Shown in pieces: positions 1 to 10,951 of a stretch of DNA of 64,000 nt. The notes beneath the pieces are model-generated. The model saw only the letters and a list, made by a program, of their open reading frames with translations. It was not told the DNA's origin and searched no databases. Origin of the DNA: Coturnix japonica (taxonomy: Eukaryota > Chordata > Aves > Galliformes > Phasianidae); assembly GCF_001577835.2 (NCBI RefSeq), contig NC_029543.1, positions 1,376,199-1,440,198 of the forward strand. Reading direction: 5' to 3'. A program made the translations under genes and the position numbers. Every line of letters begins with the position of its first letter. The first letter of the stretch is position 1.

Positions 1-2
1 CT

Positions 3-1636
3 GTGACCCACCAGATGACAGCTATGAGCATATCCAGAGATGAAGGCAGCAGTGAGACAGAAGGGCTCGCCAAGACAGAAGAGGCCACCCCAGCATCTTC
101 CTCATCAGGTAGACTGGTTGGTTTGGCTTTTGCACGTGACGAGATGACACCCATCTAACGAGCTGGTTTGAGCAGCAAGCACAGTATGAAAGAGACTTGA
201 AAGAGCCTCTCTTCTGTTAGTAGGACGACAGGAGGTTCAGGGCTGGATCCACAAGGCCAGGTTTCAGCACGCTGCAGGTGTGCATCATCCAGCAGCTGCA
301 GCTCTCCCTCCTGTTGTCTCCAGCCCACTGAGGTGCTGTAGGAAATCAGTGACCTTCAGCAGTCTGGCTTTCAGAGCTCAGTTTTCCTTTCGGTAGATTA
401 GAGGCAGCGATGAGTATCAGTGCAAAGCATTCTGAGACCTACATATGAGGAACGCTTACATAAGAGTCAACGAGAACAATTACTGCTACTTGCAAGGGGT
501 TAATTTATTATTATTGCTTTTAATTCCAGGCTCAGATGTTTACATCAACTAAGCTGACTACCCCTGTGCATTCTTAACCTATGGCAAGCATTGGATAATT
601 CTACTTAGCATTAGTTTTCCTCAGCAGGAGGGAGCCGTACCTTATGGGTGCCTTAGCTAAACTTTAGTGTCTTGTTGGTGTTTCTGAGCTGGGGAATTGA
701 CATGGGGAGACAATTCTGAGTTTGGGGGCTGATGCCTTCAGATTCATCAAACAGCTGCAGGAGTAAAATGATGTGTCTATTAGTTTGTCAAGGTAACAGA
801 GCTCCGGTCTTTGGTTCAGGTACCCTCCCTGAAACATCGCAGAGCGCAGCTGAGGACAAAACATCTCCAGAGAAACCAAAACAGAAGAAGAATCGCTGCT
901 TCACGTGCCGGAAGAAGATAGGGCTGACTGGTGAGAGCCTGACACAGATGGCCTCGTGCTGCCCTGCTTGAGTACAGGGGGTTGGCGTGGCTCAGTTATG
1001 GAAAGGGAGGATTATTTTCCAGTAGGAATCCGCTTGCAGAAGATTCCTGTGAATTCAGGATAAAATGGGTTTTCTCCGATAGGTGTGAGGGCTCACAGCA
1101 GCGTGCTTGTGGTCTTCACAGCCTTTGATTGCTATAGAATAGTGTGGTTCATTGCCACTGCACTGTATCCATCCCTTCCCTTCTCCGTGCCTCAGTTCCC
1201 CAGCATGCTGTGTTGACAGCAGTGCCATCTCTGAGCACAGAGACTCCGTTATGAACTTTAAAGACCTAAATAACTTGAAAGTGATGCTGATGGGGTGAAG
1301 GAAGGTTCTCTTTGCTGGCTCACTGCGCTCAGTCTGCAGCCTGGGTTAGGAATCTGGCTGCAGACCTCACTGCTCCGAGCTCTTCCTGCATTAGTGGAGT
1401 TTGGTGCTGTAGCAGAGAGGGCTCTGCTGCCATCCTATTGCTGGATGGGGACTACCACGGCTTTGTCTCTGCTCTCCTTCCCCATAGGCTTCGACTGTCG
1501 CTGTGGGAATCTGTTCTGTGCCATTCACCGATACTCAGACATGCACGCCTGCCCCTACGACTACAAGGCAGAAGCTGCTGAGAAGATCCGGAAGGAGAAC
1601 CCCGTCGTTATAGCTGAGAAGATCCAGAAGCTGTGA
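3..1636 (+). CDS. AN1-type zinc finger protein, ZFAND5/ZFAND6 family (3' three exons, partial)
   Basis: Coding exons 3-108, 820-930 and 1488-1636 join in frame (phase 1 at both junctions) into 121 residues ending at TGA 1634-1636; the 5' exons, which in this family encode an N-terminal A20 finger, lie left of the window. The visible part starts with a Ser/Thr-rich linker containing [10 protein letters not shown], then a basic KPKQKKNRC stretch, then a full AN1 finger with spacing C-x2-C-x10-C-x-C-x4-C-x2-H-x5-H-x-C, then the family's conserved tail ([16 protein letters not shown]). The linker and [10 protein letters not shown] look more like ZFAND6 than ZFAND5. Family members bind ubiquitin and help deliver proteins to the proteasome or regulate NF-kB signalling; that role is inferred. 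The next gene is ABHD17A, which makes this a probable third ohnologue rather than ZFAND6 itself. Confidence 0.85.
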
Positions 1637-2262
1637 ACGGGGCCGAGCAGCTCGAACTCCAGCCTGGCAGCCTGGTGCTCCTCCCCGTCCTCCCAGCCTT
1701 CCCCCCTCCTCCCAGCCCCGTCAGTGGATATGGGGATCCAGCAGCACACGCAAACCAGCACCCAGACCGGGATACTCCTTGCACCTCCTTGACAGAAGCA
1801 TGGTGTTCCTCCTCTCCCTTCAACCCTTCAGGGCTCAGCAGATCCATTTCAGTCCAGCTTTCACGAGGACACGGGCCCGATTCTGCCTCACCCGCTGCAG
1901 CACTGAGACCACAGCATTCCTGCTCCCCATCCAACCCACCCCTTCGTCCCACGGCTCCAGGTCCTGCAGACTGCCTGGGACTCACGGCTGGAGCTCCGAG
2001 CTGCCTCCAGACTCCCCTCCCTCCACCCCACTCCCCTCCTTCCCACAATGGCTGCAGAGCTGAGGGGTCCCAGCAGCGATCCCAGCCCTGCTCCCCAACA
2101 GCTGTTTGGTCTCAGATGCAGCAAAGAGGATTCTGTAGTTTGAAAGCTCCCAACCCCCACACCCCCCTTTTTTCCCCCACCCTTTGAGAAGCTGTTGTTG
2201 AAGCAACTGCATCGTTAAGCTGCAGAGTATGGCACAGTAAAGTTATTTTGTGGCTTGCAGTG
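1637..2262 (+). other. 3' UTR of the ZFAND-family gene
   Basis: C-rich sequence follows the stop codon without further coding sign. A variant poly(A) signal AGTAAA lies at 2236-2241, about 20 nt before a TGTGGCTTGCAGTGACACAG stretch. No canonical AATAAA was seen between the stop and the next gene's promoter, so the 3' end is approximate. Confidence 0.45.
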
Positions 2263-2652
2263 ACACAGGTCAGGGCCTGGAAGCAAATAGTGCTGTGGGG
2301 TGGGAGGAGAAGCACAAGGGGGGCCATTGGTGGGGGGAGCAAAGTGTGAATGGAGGCTATTCACCTGGGGAAGGGAGGATATATGGGGGGCTTTGGGGGA
2401 CATGAGAGCAAACATTGAGGCTCTGGGGAAGGGAACTGAAGCAATGGGGTGGAAGGAGGGTTGGCATTGCTGCATTATGCTGAAGCCCCATTGCATCAAA
2501 GATTGCAATGCAGAGGAACCCCACGGTGGAAATGTGGAGCTATGCAGGAGTTATAGGGAGAGAACCTTCCCCATTGATTGGCAGCCTGAGCTCCACGCTG
2601 CAGGAAGGCAACCATGCAGCGCTGGGAAGGTGCCAGCACTGCGGGGGGGGAG
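2263..2652. other. Intergenic spacer, nothing recognised
   Basis: G-rich spacer of about 390 bp between the ZFAND-family gene and the ABHD17A promoter. It has no convincing exon, RNA gene or transposon remnant; open frames here are long only because of composition. Confidence 0.5.
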
Positions 2653-2727
2653 CGCTCAGTGCAGTGCAATGCAATGCAGTGCAATGCAATGCAATGCAGC
2701 TCAATGCAATGCAATGCTACGCAATGC
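2653..2727 (+). repeat. Pentanucleotide microsatellite (CAATG)n with GCAGT variants
   Basis: About 14 copies of CAATG, some as CAGTG, run up to the edge of the CpG island of ABHD17A. The array ends within about 10 bp of the first ETS-like promoter motifs. Confidence 0.85.
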
Positions 2728-2734
2728 TGTTGTC

Positions 2735-2895
2735 ACTTCCGTCACTTCCCGGCGCGCCGGCGGTGGGCGGAGTTTGGGGGGGGGCCGCCATGCAGCTCCA
2801 GCGCCGCCCCCGCCTCGGCGGCCCGCAGCGACCGGGAGTCCCGTAACAGCAACCAGCAGGGAGGGGGGGGCGGCGAGAGACCCCGGGATGTGCAG
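2735..2895 (+). promoter_or_regulatory. ABHD17A: CpG-island promoter and first noncoding exon of ABHD17A
   Basis: Dense CpG sequence includes two tandem ETS-like CACTTCC motifs, CGGCGCGCCGG, and a GC box GGTGGGCGG, but no TATA box. It ends at a good donor (TGCAG|GTATAG, GT at 2896), which fits a 5' UTR exon spliced to the coding exon whose acceptor is at about 4013. The exact transcription start is not visible. Confidence 0.6.
2790..2846 (+). other. Upstream ORF 1 in the ABHD17A leader (18 codons)
   Basis: GCCGCCATGC is a strong initiation context. It opens an 18-codon reading frame rich in Arg and Pro that stops at TAA 2844-2846, inside the putative first exon. It is present in the mRNA only if transcription begins upstream of 2790. 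Confidence 0.4.
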
Positions 2896-3243
2896 GTATA
2901 GGGGGGTGTGGGGATGGGGGGGTCTGAGGGAGATGGGGGGGGTCGGGGGGTCCGCTGTGTGCGCTGAAGTGGGGGGATGTGGGGTGGAGGGGGGGCCCGT
3001 CTGTGCATGGTGTGGGGCTGGGGGGGCTCTGTGTGCTATGGGGGTCCCGGTGCCCCCCTGCCCCATAGGTCTGGCTCAGCCTGAGGCTCGTATAGGGCTG
3101 TAGAGGGGCAATAGGGAGCGGGGACTGGGCCTGAAGGAGGGGGGGATGTACCCCCACCCCCCACTGTGATGTCTGTGCGACCCTCTGTAGGGTGAGGGTG
3201 GCTGTCAGTGTGTACACCCAGCAGGCACTGCACCCAACACCCC

Positions 3244-3335
3244 CACCTATATCCCCTATATCCCCCCTTATATCCCCTATATCCCCCCTTATATCCCCTA
3301 TATCCCCTCTTATATCCCCTATATCCCCATCCCCC
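3244..3335 (+). repeat. 21-bp minisatellite (TATATCCCC-type) in ABHD17A intron 1
   Basis: About four tandem copies of a 21-bp unit built from TATATCCCCTATATCCCCCCT, strongly strand-asymmetric (pyrimidine-rich top strand). Confidence 0.85.
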
Positions 3336-3756
3336 CCCCTTGGCCATGCGGTGACACAGGTGAGGGCACCATACAGGCGTGTGCAAGCACAGCCGTGTGT
3401 TCATCGCCTGCCTCTGCTGCGTGGACACACGCCTGCCCATGTCACACACACGCGTGGCCCCGCAGCTGTGAGCACAGGGAGACCCCCAGCATGAGGGGGG
3501 TGGGCAGGGGTCGGGGCTGCATCCCCTTGTGTGCCCCCCATCCTCCTCATTCCCAGCCCTTTGGAGGCAGCTGTGTTGAGCCCCGCGGGGTGTGGGCTGC
3601 TCTGACATTCCTCAGCCTGGAGCCTGTGCCCAAACTTGCAGAAAATAGTCGCTTTTTTTTTTCTCTTTTCCCCTCCCTTCCCCTTTCCCCCCCTTTTCTT
3701 ACATTAGGAGCTCTGTGCTCCAGCTGCACACGCGTGCTTTGGGGCCCTCGCCAGCA

Positions 3757-3777
3757 TCATGTGTGTGTGTGTGTGTA
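3757..3777 (+). repeat. (GT)n microsatellite
   Basis: Ten GT dinucleotides in ABHD17A intron 1, followed by a G run at 3781-3790. Confidence 0.8.
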
Positions 3778-4032
3778 TTTGGGGGGGGGGATGAGGGGCA
3801 GAGCTGTATGTGCAGCTGTTTGTGCTCCCAATCCCGCTGTGCTCACCTCACTGTGCTCTGCAGGGTCCTGTGCGTGGGCTGGGTTGCTTGGGAGGTGTTG
3901 GAGGATGGGTTTGATGCAGGGGGGGCTCAACAGGAACGTGGGGGTGTCCAAAGCATTGGCACGGTGTAACCCTCGGCTTGTTGATGTGATCTGTGTCCTC
4001 CTGCTCCTTGCAGGCTGCCTGCAGGCACACGG

Positions 4033-4095
4033 ATGGCGGCCGCCCCGACCCTTGAGGGACTGCAGGCTGCCCCACACATCTGGCTGCCGTGGTAA
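4033..4095 (+). other. Upstream ORF 2 in the ABHD17A leader (20 codons)
   Basis: After a probable acceptor CCTTGCAG at 4006-4013, ATGG at 4033 opens a 20-codon frame (beginning [10 protein letters not shown]) that ends at TAA 4093-4095, 58 nt before the ABHD17A start codon. Confidence 0.45.
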
Positions 4096-4153
4096 GGAAG
4101 GGGCGTCCCAGCATTGCTTTGGATCCTGCCTTGCTCCCAGCACGGCTTCCATC

Positions 4154-7100
4154 ATGAACGGGCTGTCCATCAGCCAGCTGTGCTGGCTGTTCTGCTGCCC
4201 GCCATGCCCCAGCCGCATCGCTGCCAAGCTGGCCTTCCTGCCCCCGGAGCCCACCTACGCCGTGGTCCCTGAGCCGGAGCCCATCGGCAGCACCAGCACC
4301 GGGTCCCTCCGAGGCGGCGCTGCGGGGCGGTGGAAGCTTCATTTGAAGGATCGGGCTGATTTCCAGTATTCCCAACGGGAGCTGGACAACATTGAGGTGT
4401 TTGTCACTAAGAGCAGCCGAGGGAACCGCATCGGTTGCATGTACGTCCGCTGCGTGCCAGGAGCCAGGTGAGTGCTGGGCCTGGGGCTCCTGCTGGATGC
4501 CACCTCCCTGCCCGGCCCGACCCGGCGCCGTGCTGCGGGGTGGGTGAGCTCAGCTCTAGGAACCTGTTTGGCTTGTGGTTGCAATCGGGAATGGGACTGA
4601 ACAGGTTGAAGGAGGGAGTCGGGGTGCAGCTGCAGGCTACAGGGACCTCAGTGTCCCCTCCTGGCTGAGGCTGTCCTCGACGTGCCCTTCTGATGTCACA
4701 CTGATGATGTCGTGCTCTGGTTGCAAAGCTTCTGTAGAGCCCAAACAAACCTCTGACCCTACAGAGACCACGGGGATGGTCTGCAGCCCCCAGCCCTGGG
4801 GCAAGCTGTGTTGGTGTGGCTCTCTCACTTAGTGGGCATGTTTAGAAGAACAATAGGATCAGAAGGCAGAAGGGATCAGGGTCCAGCTTGTCACAGACCA
4901 CCCCATAGGTCTGTAAGGGAGGAAGAGTTCAATTTGGTGCATAGATTGTTCTCACTGTGACAGCGCTGTCCCTGCTGCCTCCATGAGGCCCAGATGTGAG
5001 TGGGGCAGAGCTAAGTTTGGGCTTTGCAAAGCCTGCGTGCTCTGCCTGGCCCCACGCAATGTGCCAGGTGTACCTGGGACATGCAGGCTGCTGGCAGGGC
5101 TGTCTGCTCCCATCCTGTCCTGCTGTGCATCTCCAGGGAGAGGAAACAGCCACGGGATTGCTCTGCCTGCACATCCGCTGCTGGCCCCGCTCCCCATCTG
5201 CCTGCGGAAGTGGTGGATGACACACAGGCCCAGGAAGGTCCCATCTCCATCCTGCTGCTGCCTTCCTGCCGGGGAGTCACTCCATCCCCACTTTGGGGTG
5301 GTCCATCACCACACAAGGAGCTGAATCAGAGGCGTCTCCCCCCATAGTGAGGGGCTGGGGGAGGAGTGGGCTGCACTGCCTCCCCCAGCTGAGCTCCCAC
5401 GCGCCTGTTCTTCGTGTTAATTTGGATGATGAACGTTGTTTTTCCCCTTATGGTGGAAATTTCTTGTGCCTTGTCACTCCCACAATTCGCTTCTCTCTCT
5501 CCCAAGGTCTGGTGTGTTGCCAGACTCAGGAGAGGGGAAAAAAAAAAGGAAAGATCTGCTGTCAGAATTATTACTTAAAATCCCCATCGGGCGAACGGCC
5601 CCAAATCCTCAGCTTTTTAAACCAAAAATAGACTCAAAAAGTCCAACAGTGCATCGTGCCTCTGGGCTGCTGGTAGTGAGCCCCACTGGTGAGGGATGTC
5701 AGGGCATCTCCAGGGCTGGGATCATCTCGAGGCCGTTCCCATGTCCCTTTACGTGCTGTGGTTTCAGCCCTTATTAACTCCATGCTCTCATGCTGCAGGT
5801 ACACGGTGCTCTTCTCCCACGGTAATGCTGTGGACCTGGGCCAGATGTGCAGCTTCTACATTGGCCTTGGTTCCCGCATCAACTGCAACGTCTTCTCTTA
5901 CGACTACTCTGGCTACGGCGCCAGCACGGGGAAACCCTCAGAGAGGAACCTCTACTCCGACATCGACGCGGCGTGGCAGGCACTGCGGACACGGTGAGCA
6001 GGGCAGGGGGGGCTGAGGACCCCCCTGTTGGGTGTGGGAGTGCTGTGTGTGGGGCTGGGGGGGCTGTGCACGCTTGGCTGCAGGAAGAACCCGTCAGGAC
6101 GGTGCTCTGGAAAACAGGAAACGTCCTTGAGAGGGGCCTGGGCTGCTGGTAACAGGAAGGAGGGATGGAAAGCTGTTGGGGGGGGGGGCTGGATGCACCC
6201 TGAGCTCTGTCACAGGGCTGTGGTGCTCCCCACTACTGGCACACACTGGGTTCCATCTCACCTCCTTACCCCCTATGGGCACTTCTGGCTCACACAGGAG
6301 CTGTGTGCTGCCCTGCAGGGCTGTGCGTCCCCCCACCCCTCATAGCCCTGCTCCCACTGGGGCTGAGTGAGCCCTGACACCCCACGGCTCCTCCAGCAGC
6401 TCCCAGTGGACTGGAGCTCCAGTGGGGACGGCCCCTCTGTCTCCTAGACGTGTATTCCCTGAGGTCAGTTGTCTGGGAAAACAATGTGCAACTCTTAATT
6501 AGTGCTAATTACTACAGTGTTAACAGGCAGCTGGGGGAGCAAAGCAGCCCCATTTCCACCCTGCAGCATGCTGTGAGCAGTGCAGGGTGACGCCTGGGCT
6601 GCAGCTCCTGGTGATGACAATGTTCCTGATGCTTCTCCTCCCCCAGGTACGGGATCAGCCCGGAGAATATCATTTTGTATGGACAGAGCATTGGCACGGT
6701 ACCCACCGTTGACCTGGCGTCCCGCTATGAGTGCGCTGCCATCGTGCTCCACTCCCCGCTCACCTCCGGCATGAGAGTCGCCTTCCCCGAGACCAAGAAG
6801 ACCTACTGGTTCGATGCCTTCCCCAAGTGAGTGCCTGAGAAAGGAATGGGGACAGTGCTGAGTGCCAGCCCTGCCTGTGCAGAGGTTATGGGGAAAGTCA
6901 GGGACCTGTGATTGCCTTAAGTTGCCCACCAGGACCCTCCCACCAGCCACGTCCCTGCCCCCCTCGGTTCCACCTGGAGGTCCCTGTGAGGTCTCTCCCA
7001 TCAGGGCTTTTTTTCCCCATACCCTGAGGAAGGCAGGCTGGTGTCTGCAGGCAGGAGTGAAGCGAGCTCTTGCTTTGCCTCCCCCCTGCAGCCCAGCCAG

Positions 7101-7749
7101 TGGGGCCTCAGGGATGGTCCCTGAGCTGCACAGTGTGTCCAGGAGCTGCCAGCCCACGCAGTGCATCCCGATGGCCTCACTCGGCCTTTGTGTCCTGGGC
7201 CCTGGGGGTTGGGATGGGAAGGGCCGTGCTTGCCAGGCATGGTTGATCCCAACACAGGATCGTGCTGTCCGGGGGCGGTTTCCCTCGGCCCTGCCTGGGT
7301 CCCTTGGGGCTGTTGTCATTGCTCTCTGGTCCTCATCTGTTGCTCTGGCAGCGATCTCAGTGCTGGCAGAAGCTCCACGTCCCCGTTCTCTGCTGTGATC
7401 AAAGAGCATTTCCTGCTTCCTTTCCCTGGGGGGCTGTGTTTTAGGGGGCAGGAGGGGTGGGGCTGCCTCCATCCCCGCACTTACCCCCCTTTTGTCATCT
7501 CTCCCTTTCCACCTTCTTGGCAGCATTGAGAAGATCTCCAAAATCACCTCTCCCGTCCTCATCATCCACGGTACTGAGGATGAAGTCATCGACTTCTCCC
7601 ACGGCCTGGCTCTGTTTGAACGCTGTCCTAAAGCCGTGGAGCCGCTGTGGGTGGATGGAGCTGGGCACAATGACATTGAACTCTACAGCCAGTACCTCGA
7701 ACGCCTTCGGAAATTCATCTCCCAGGAGCTGGCCAGCCAATGCAACTAG
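4154..7749 (+). CDS. ABHD17A: ABHD17A, alpha/beta-hydrolase protein depalmitoylase (complete)
   Basis: Coding exons 4154-4467, 5799-5993, 6647-6826 and 7524-7749 give 304 residues (human protein about 310). The start MNGLS is the family's start. Cys 10, 14, 15 and 18 form the N-terminal cluster known to be palmitoylated and to anchor ABHD17 proteins to membranes. The hydrolase core follows, with the [10 protein letters not shown] oxyanion region, nucleophile Ser184 in GQSIG, Asp249 in HGTEDE and His278 in GAGHND, so the triad is intact. ABHD17 enzymes remove palmitate from N-Ras and PSD-95 at the plasma membrane (family knowledge). [19 protein letters not shown] and the neighbours REXO1 and ATP8B3 identify the A paralogue rather than B or C. 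The downstream neighbour is in the same orientation. Confidence 0.96.
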
Positions 7750-8300
7750 CTGCAGGAGGATGGGGCAGGCTGGGGGTTGTCGTGTTTGTCCAGTGCTCCC
7801 AGTGCTCCCAGTCGCTGCTGCTGGAGGCACGTTGGGTTTCTGCATCACCCGGTGCTGCTGGCATCTCAGCTGGGCAGGCAGGATTGGGCAGCTTGCTCCA
7901 AGCAGAGCAGAGTCCCTCCTGATGGTGAATCTTCATCTTCGGACACATCCTCGTCCCATCTCCTGAAACAACAAACTGTTGAATTCCTCCCGGCTGCTCT
8001 GCTGCTCCCACTATAGCAATAAGGCGAGTTGGGCTGGGAGCAGCCGTGGGGTGAGCCTGTCCCCCGTGTCACTGCGTGGCAAAGGAGGGCACAGCTCCTT
8101 CTGTGCTGGTGTTGCAGGAGATGCCCAGTGCTGCTCCCTGCATGGGGCAGAGCTGTGACCCCGAGGGGAGGTTGGGGATGCGTGGAGGAGGTGCCCCCCT
8201 GCTCTGCCTTCATGGAGCACTGCCTGTGTTCAGGTCTCTCTGTGACACTCCTTCCTTCCCTCTCCGTCCCCTCAGAGTGGGGTGAGGAAACCAGGCACCA

Positions 8301-8306
8301 AATAAA
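8301..8306 (+). terminator. ABHD17A: ABHD17A poly(A) signal
   Basis: Canonical AATAAA 552 nt after the stop codon, followed by a T-rich stretch; the transcript should end near 8320-8330. Confidence 0.8.
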
Positions 8307-8329
8307 GAGCTGAGGTTTAGAATTTTACC

Positions 8330-10340
8330 CGTCTTGCCCTTCTGCTGTGTGCCTGCTGGGCCCTGAACTCATCCCCAGCTCCAGCAGGTGGAGAAAGGAG
8401 CACATGGGCCCCGGAACAGCCCTGAAATCATCTTGCACCAACCTGTGGGGCAGCGAATCCTCATGTGGGGCTCCCAACCATTTCACTGCCCCCCCTTCTC
8501 CCCACTGTGGGGCTGCAGCCTCATGTGAGGAACGATAATCTCCTTATGCTGCACTCGGTGGGGCCTCACGCTCAGAGCACTGTCATGTGCCTTTTGGTTA
8601 GGGCTCAGATGGGGCCATGGGGGTCCCCACTCCCCTCAAACCCCTCTTTCCCCCCTAGAACCCCTGTGCCACCCCCAGGTGCCGGGTGGTTGTTAAGCTA
8701 TGGGTTCACACGTGTGCTGGAAGCACTGCAGTCACCCAGCCCTGCTCCCCTCTGCCCTCACCCCAAGGAGCAGGGCTGGAGCAGCGCCCTAATCCCAACA
8801 CAGAGGCGTTGTTGTGTGCACCGGGTGTATTTTTATCCTCTTAGCTCTGCCTGTGGAGCTGTGAGTGCTTTGGAGCAGCCCCACATCACCAGCAGGACAT
8901 CTCAGGGTTCTGGGGGGACCTCAGGGCAAATTGTGGCTGTGTTGGTGGTGTCTGGAGTTAAAAAAAGGGCAAAAAAGGCAAAGTTCAGCCCAGCCCCTAA
9001 AGTCCAGAGCCAGATGGGAGGTGTGGGCTGTGCTCCTTTAGGGGGTGTCCCATCAGTGGGGCTGTGGGTTTGGGCCCATTGCTGCTTGTGATGGGAGGAG
9101 GGAGGTGTGGGGTCCCCACAGTGCAGGAGCCAGACCCACCTCAGGGGTCCTGGGTGCAGCATCCCCATAAATGGGGCAATAGGACACATCCCCAAGTGTG
9201 GGGGGATGCAGCCCAGGCTGGACATGGGGAGCCTGGGGGTCTCAGCCAAGAGGGGTTTAAGTCTTTGGGGCATAAAGGAGCCTTTTGATGGCCAGAGCCT
9301 GTGTGCTGTGGTCATGGGACCCCGCTCACAGGCCGAGCTCAGTCATGGGATCCAGGAAACTGAATTAAAGCGTCTTAAGGAGCTTTTTTTCCAAGCTCTG
9401 CTCTGGTTTTTTTTCACGTGCTTGTCATATGAACAAAGATGGTATAAAAGGATGGAGGGGACGGAGCCCGTAGTGCTCAGGTTGGGAGTGGGGAGGGGGT
9501 CAGAGAAGGGAGAGCAGGGCGAGGGGCTCAACACAGCGTTGGATGGGATGGAGGGAAGGGGAACGAAGAGGATGAGGATGCTCTGCAACAGCACCTGGCT
9601 CGGCCCCACCAGGTGAGTGAGGCAGCAATGGGGCTGGAAGGGACGGCTGCACCCAGAGAGCAGCCCTGGTGGGATGGGGGCACAGCATGAGGATGGGGGT
9701 GGACTTGGGGTGCCCTGGGGGGTCCTGGGGGGCTGCAGCCATGGGACACCCACTTGTGTGCACACTGACATGCACACACGCACTCATTGCTGAACAGGCA
9801 GGTGAGCTCACCTGCACACACTGCACACACAGCCACACTGCCCTTCAGTACCCCACTCTGCTTTGCAAACCCACACTCATACCCAACCCCTTGTAACCCA
9901 GCACTTCCCACCCCCATATCCCAAACCCACCCCAGGGCTGTGGGGTGGCACTGAGCAGAGCTGTGGGTTCACCCCCCCCATGGATGCTGTGTGGTTTAGG
10001 GGATCCCCACAGCCCTGCTCCCTTCTCTCCTCCCTCTGCAGGAGCACACAGTGTCCCCGGAGCAGCGCAGCCCCTCGCTCCCATGAGCTTCCCTTTGTCA
10101 TCCTATGCCTGAGTGATGCCTGGAGGCTGGGATGGTGAAGGGAGGCCCACGGGCTGCCATGGCCCTGCAGTGATACATCCGGACACCACGGCGCCTGTGG
10201 GGCTGGGAGCATCCCATGGGGCATCCAAAGGGTTGGTGGGGGGGACCAGTGTGGGGGGAATGGGACACGTATCCCCCTGAACAGCCCATCCATACAGAGG
10301 AGTTAACCCTGCAGGAGGAAGTTTTGGCAGCTCTGAGTAA
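8330..10340. other. Intergenic region, no gene recognised
   Basis: About 2 kb of G/C-rich sequence with CpG depletion and no exon that I can support on either strand. In human, KLF16 lies between ABHD17A and REXO1; its three C2H2 fingers (CxxxxC/HTGE linkers) are not visible in any frame here. Confidence 0.6.
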
Positions 10341-10356
10341 TATCATCTTTTCTCCC

Positions 10357-10655
10357 AGCATTGCTCCTCTTCCTTTTTCCCTTTCCCCTTTTCCCTTTCC
10401 TTTTCCTTTTTTCCTCTCCCATTTCCCCCTTTTTTTCCAATTCTCTTTCACTCCCCTTTTCTCTTTTCCCTTTACTTTTTTTTTCCCTTTCCTTTTCCCC
10501 TTTCCTATTCCCTTTTCCTTTTTCTCTTTCCTATTCCCTTTCCCATTTCCCATTTCCTATTCCCTTTCCCCTTTCCCTTTTCCTTTCCTATTCCCTTTTC
10601 CCATTTCCATTCACCTTTTTCTTTCCCTTTTCCCTTCCCAATTTCCCCATCTCTT
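10357..10655 (+). repeat. 300-bp polypyrimidine tract (TTTCCC)n
   Basis: Nearly pure C/T on the top strand, built from irregular TTTCCC, TTTTCC and TATTCCC units. Long homopyrimidine tracts with mirror symmetry can form triplex DNA. Confidence 0.9.
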
Positions 10656-10764
10656 CATAGCTTTCCTACGCTCTGGGTTTGTGCTGAGACCACAGGAACA
10701 TCAGAGATTTCCAACGTGAGAACCTTCCAGTGACCCAAACATGAGGATTTCCCATCAATTCCTC

Positions 10765-10802
10765 ATATATATACACACATATATATATATTTGTGTGTGT
10801 GT
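10765..10802 (+). repeat. Compound (AT)n/(CA)n/(TG)n microsatellite
   Basis: ATATATATACACACATATATATATAT followed by TTTGTGTGTGTGTGG; partly self-complementary. Confidence 0.85.
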
Positions 10803-10934
10803 GGCTTTACCTTATATCCTATAGTCTTCCCAGCACCTGAGCTGAGCTCATTTGGGGTGGGAATCACAGAGGCACGGAGATGGCGTTGCTCGGCGTTTCT
10901 ACATGCACTGTTTCTTCATGAGCTGAAGTTCTAT

Positions 10935-10951
10935 AATAAATAACAAATAAA
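10935..10951 (+). terminator. Tandem poly(A) signals without an assigned gene
   Basis: Two AATAAA motifs at 10935-10940 and 10946-10951 are followed by an A-rich segment and then by a T run and GGGGGGGTGTGGGG (10987-11009), which is the usual arrangement at a vertebrate cleavage site. No coding exon is visible upstream apart from ABHD17A, whose own signal is 2.6 kb away. It may be a distal ABHD17A 3' end or the 3' end of a gene whose body is missing, such as KLF16. Confidence 0.45.

Noticed and set aside
1633-2187. 184-codon open frame overlapping the ZFAND stop codon
   Set aside because: Pro/Ser-rich low-complexity translation of a C-rich 3' UTR; starts inside the last coding exon in another frame.
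2300-3103. Long plus-strand open frame of 267 codons across the ABHD17A promoter
   Set aside because: It runs through a pentanucleotide repeat, a CpG island and G runs; composition alone keeps it open and no protein family is recognisable.
6495-7676. 393-codon minus-strand open frame
   Set aside because: Antisense shadow of ABHD17A exons 3 and 4 and their introns; no domain and no splice or poly(A) logic.
9440-9452. TATAAAAG resembling a TATA box
   Set aside because: No initiation or exon signs follow it, and a single TATA-like word is expected by chance in this length of sequence.
10216-10719. Plus-strand frame of 167 codons rich in Phe, Pro and Ser
   Set aside because: Translation of the polypyrimidine tract; not a gene.
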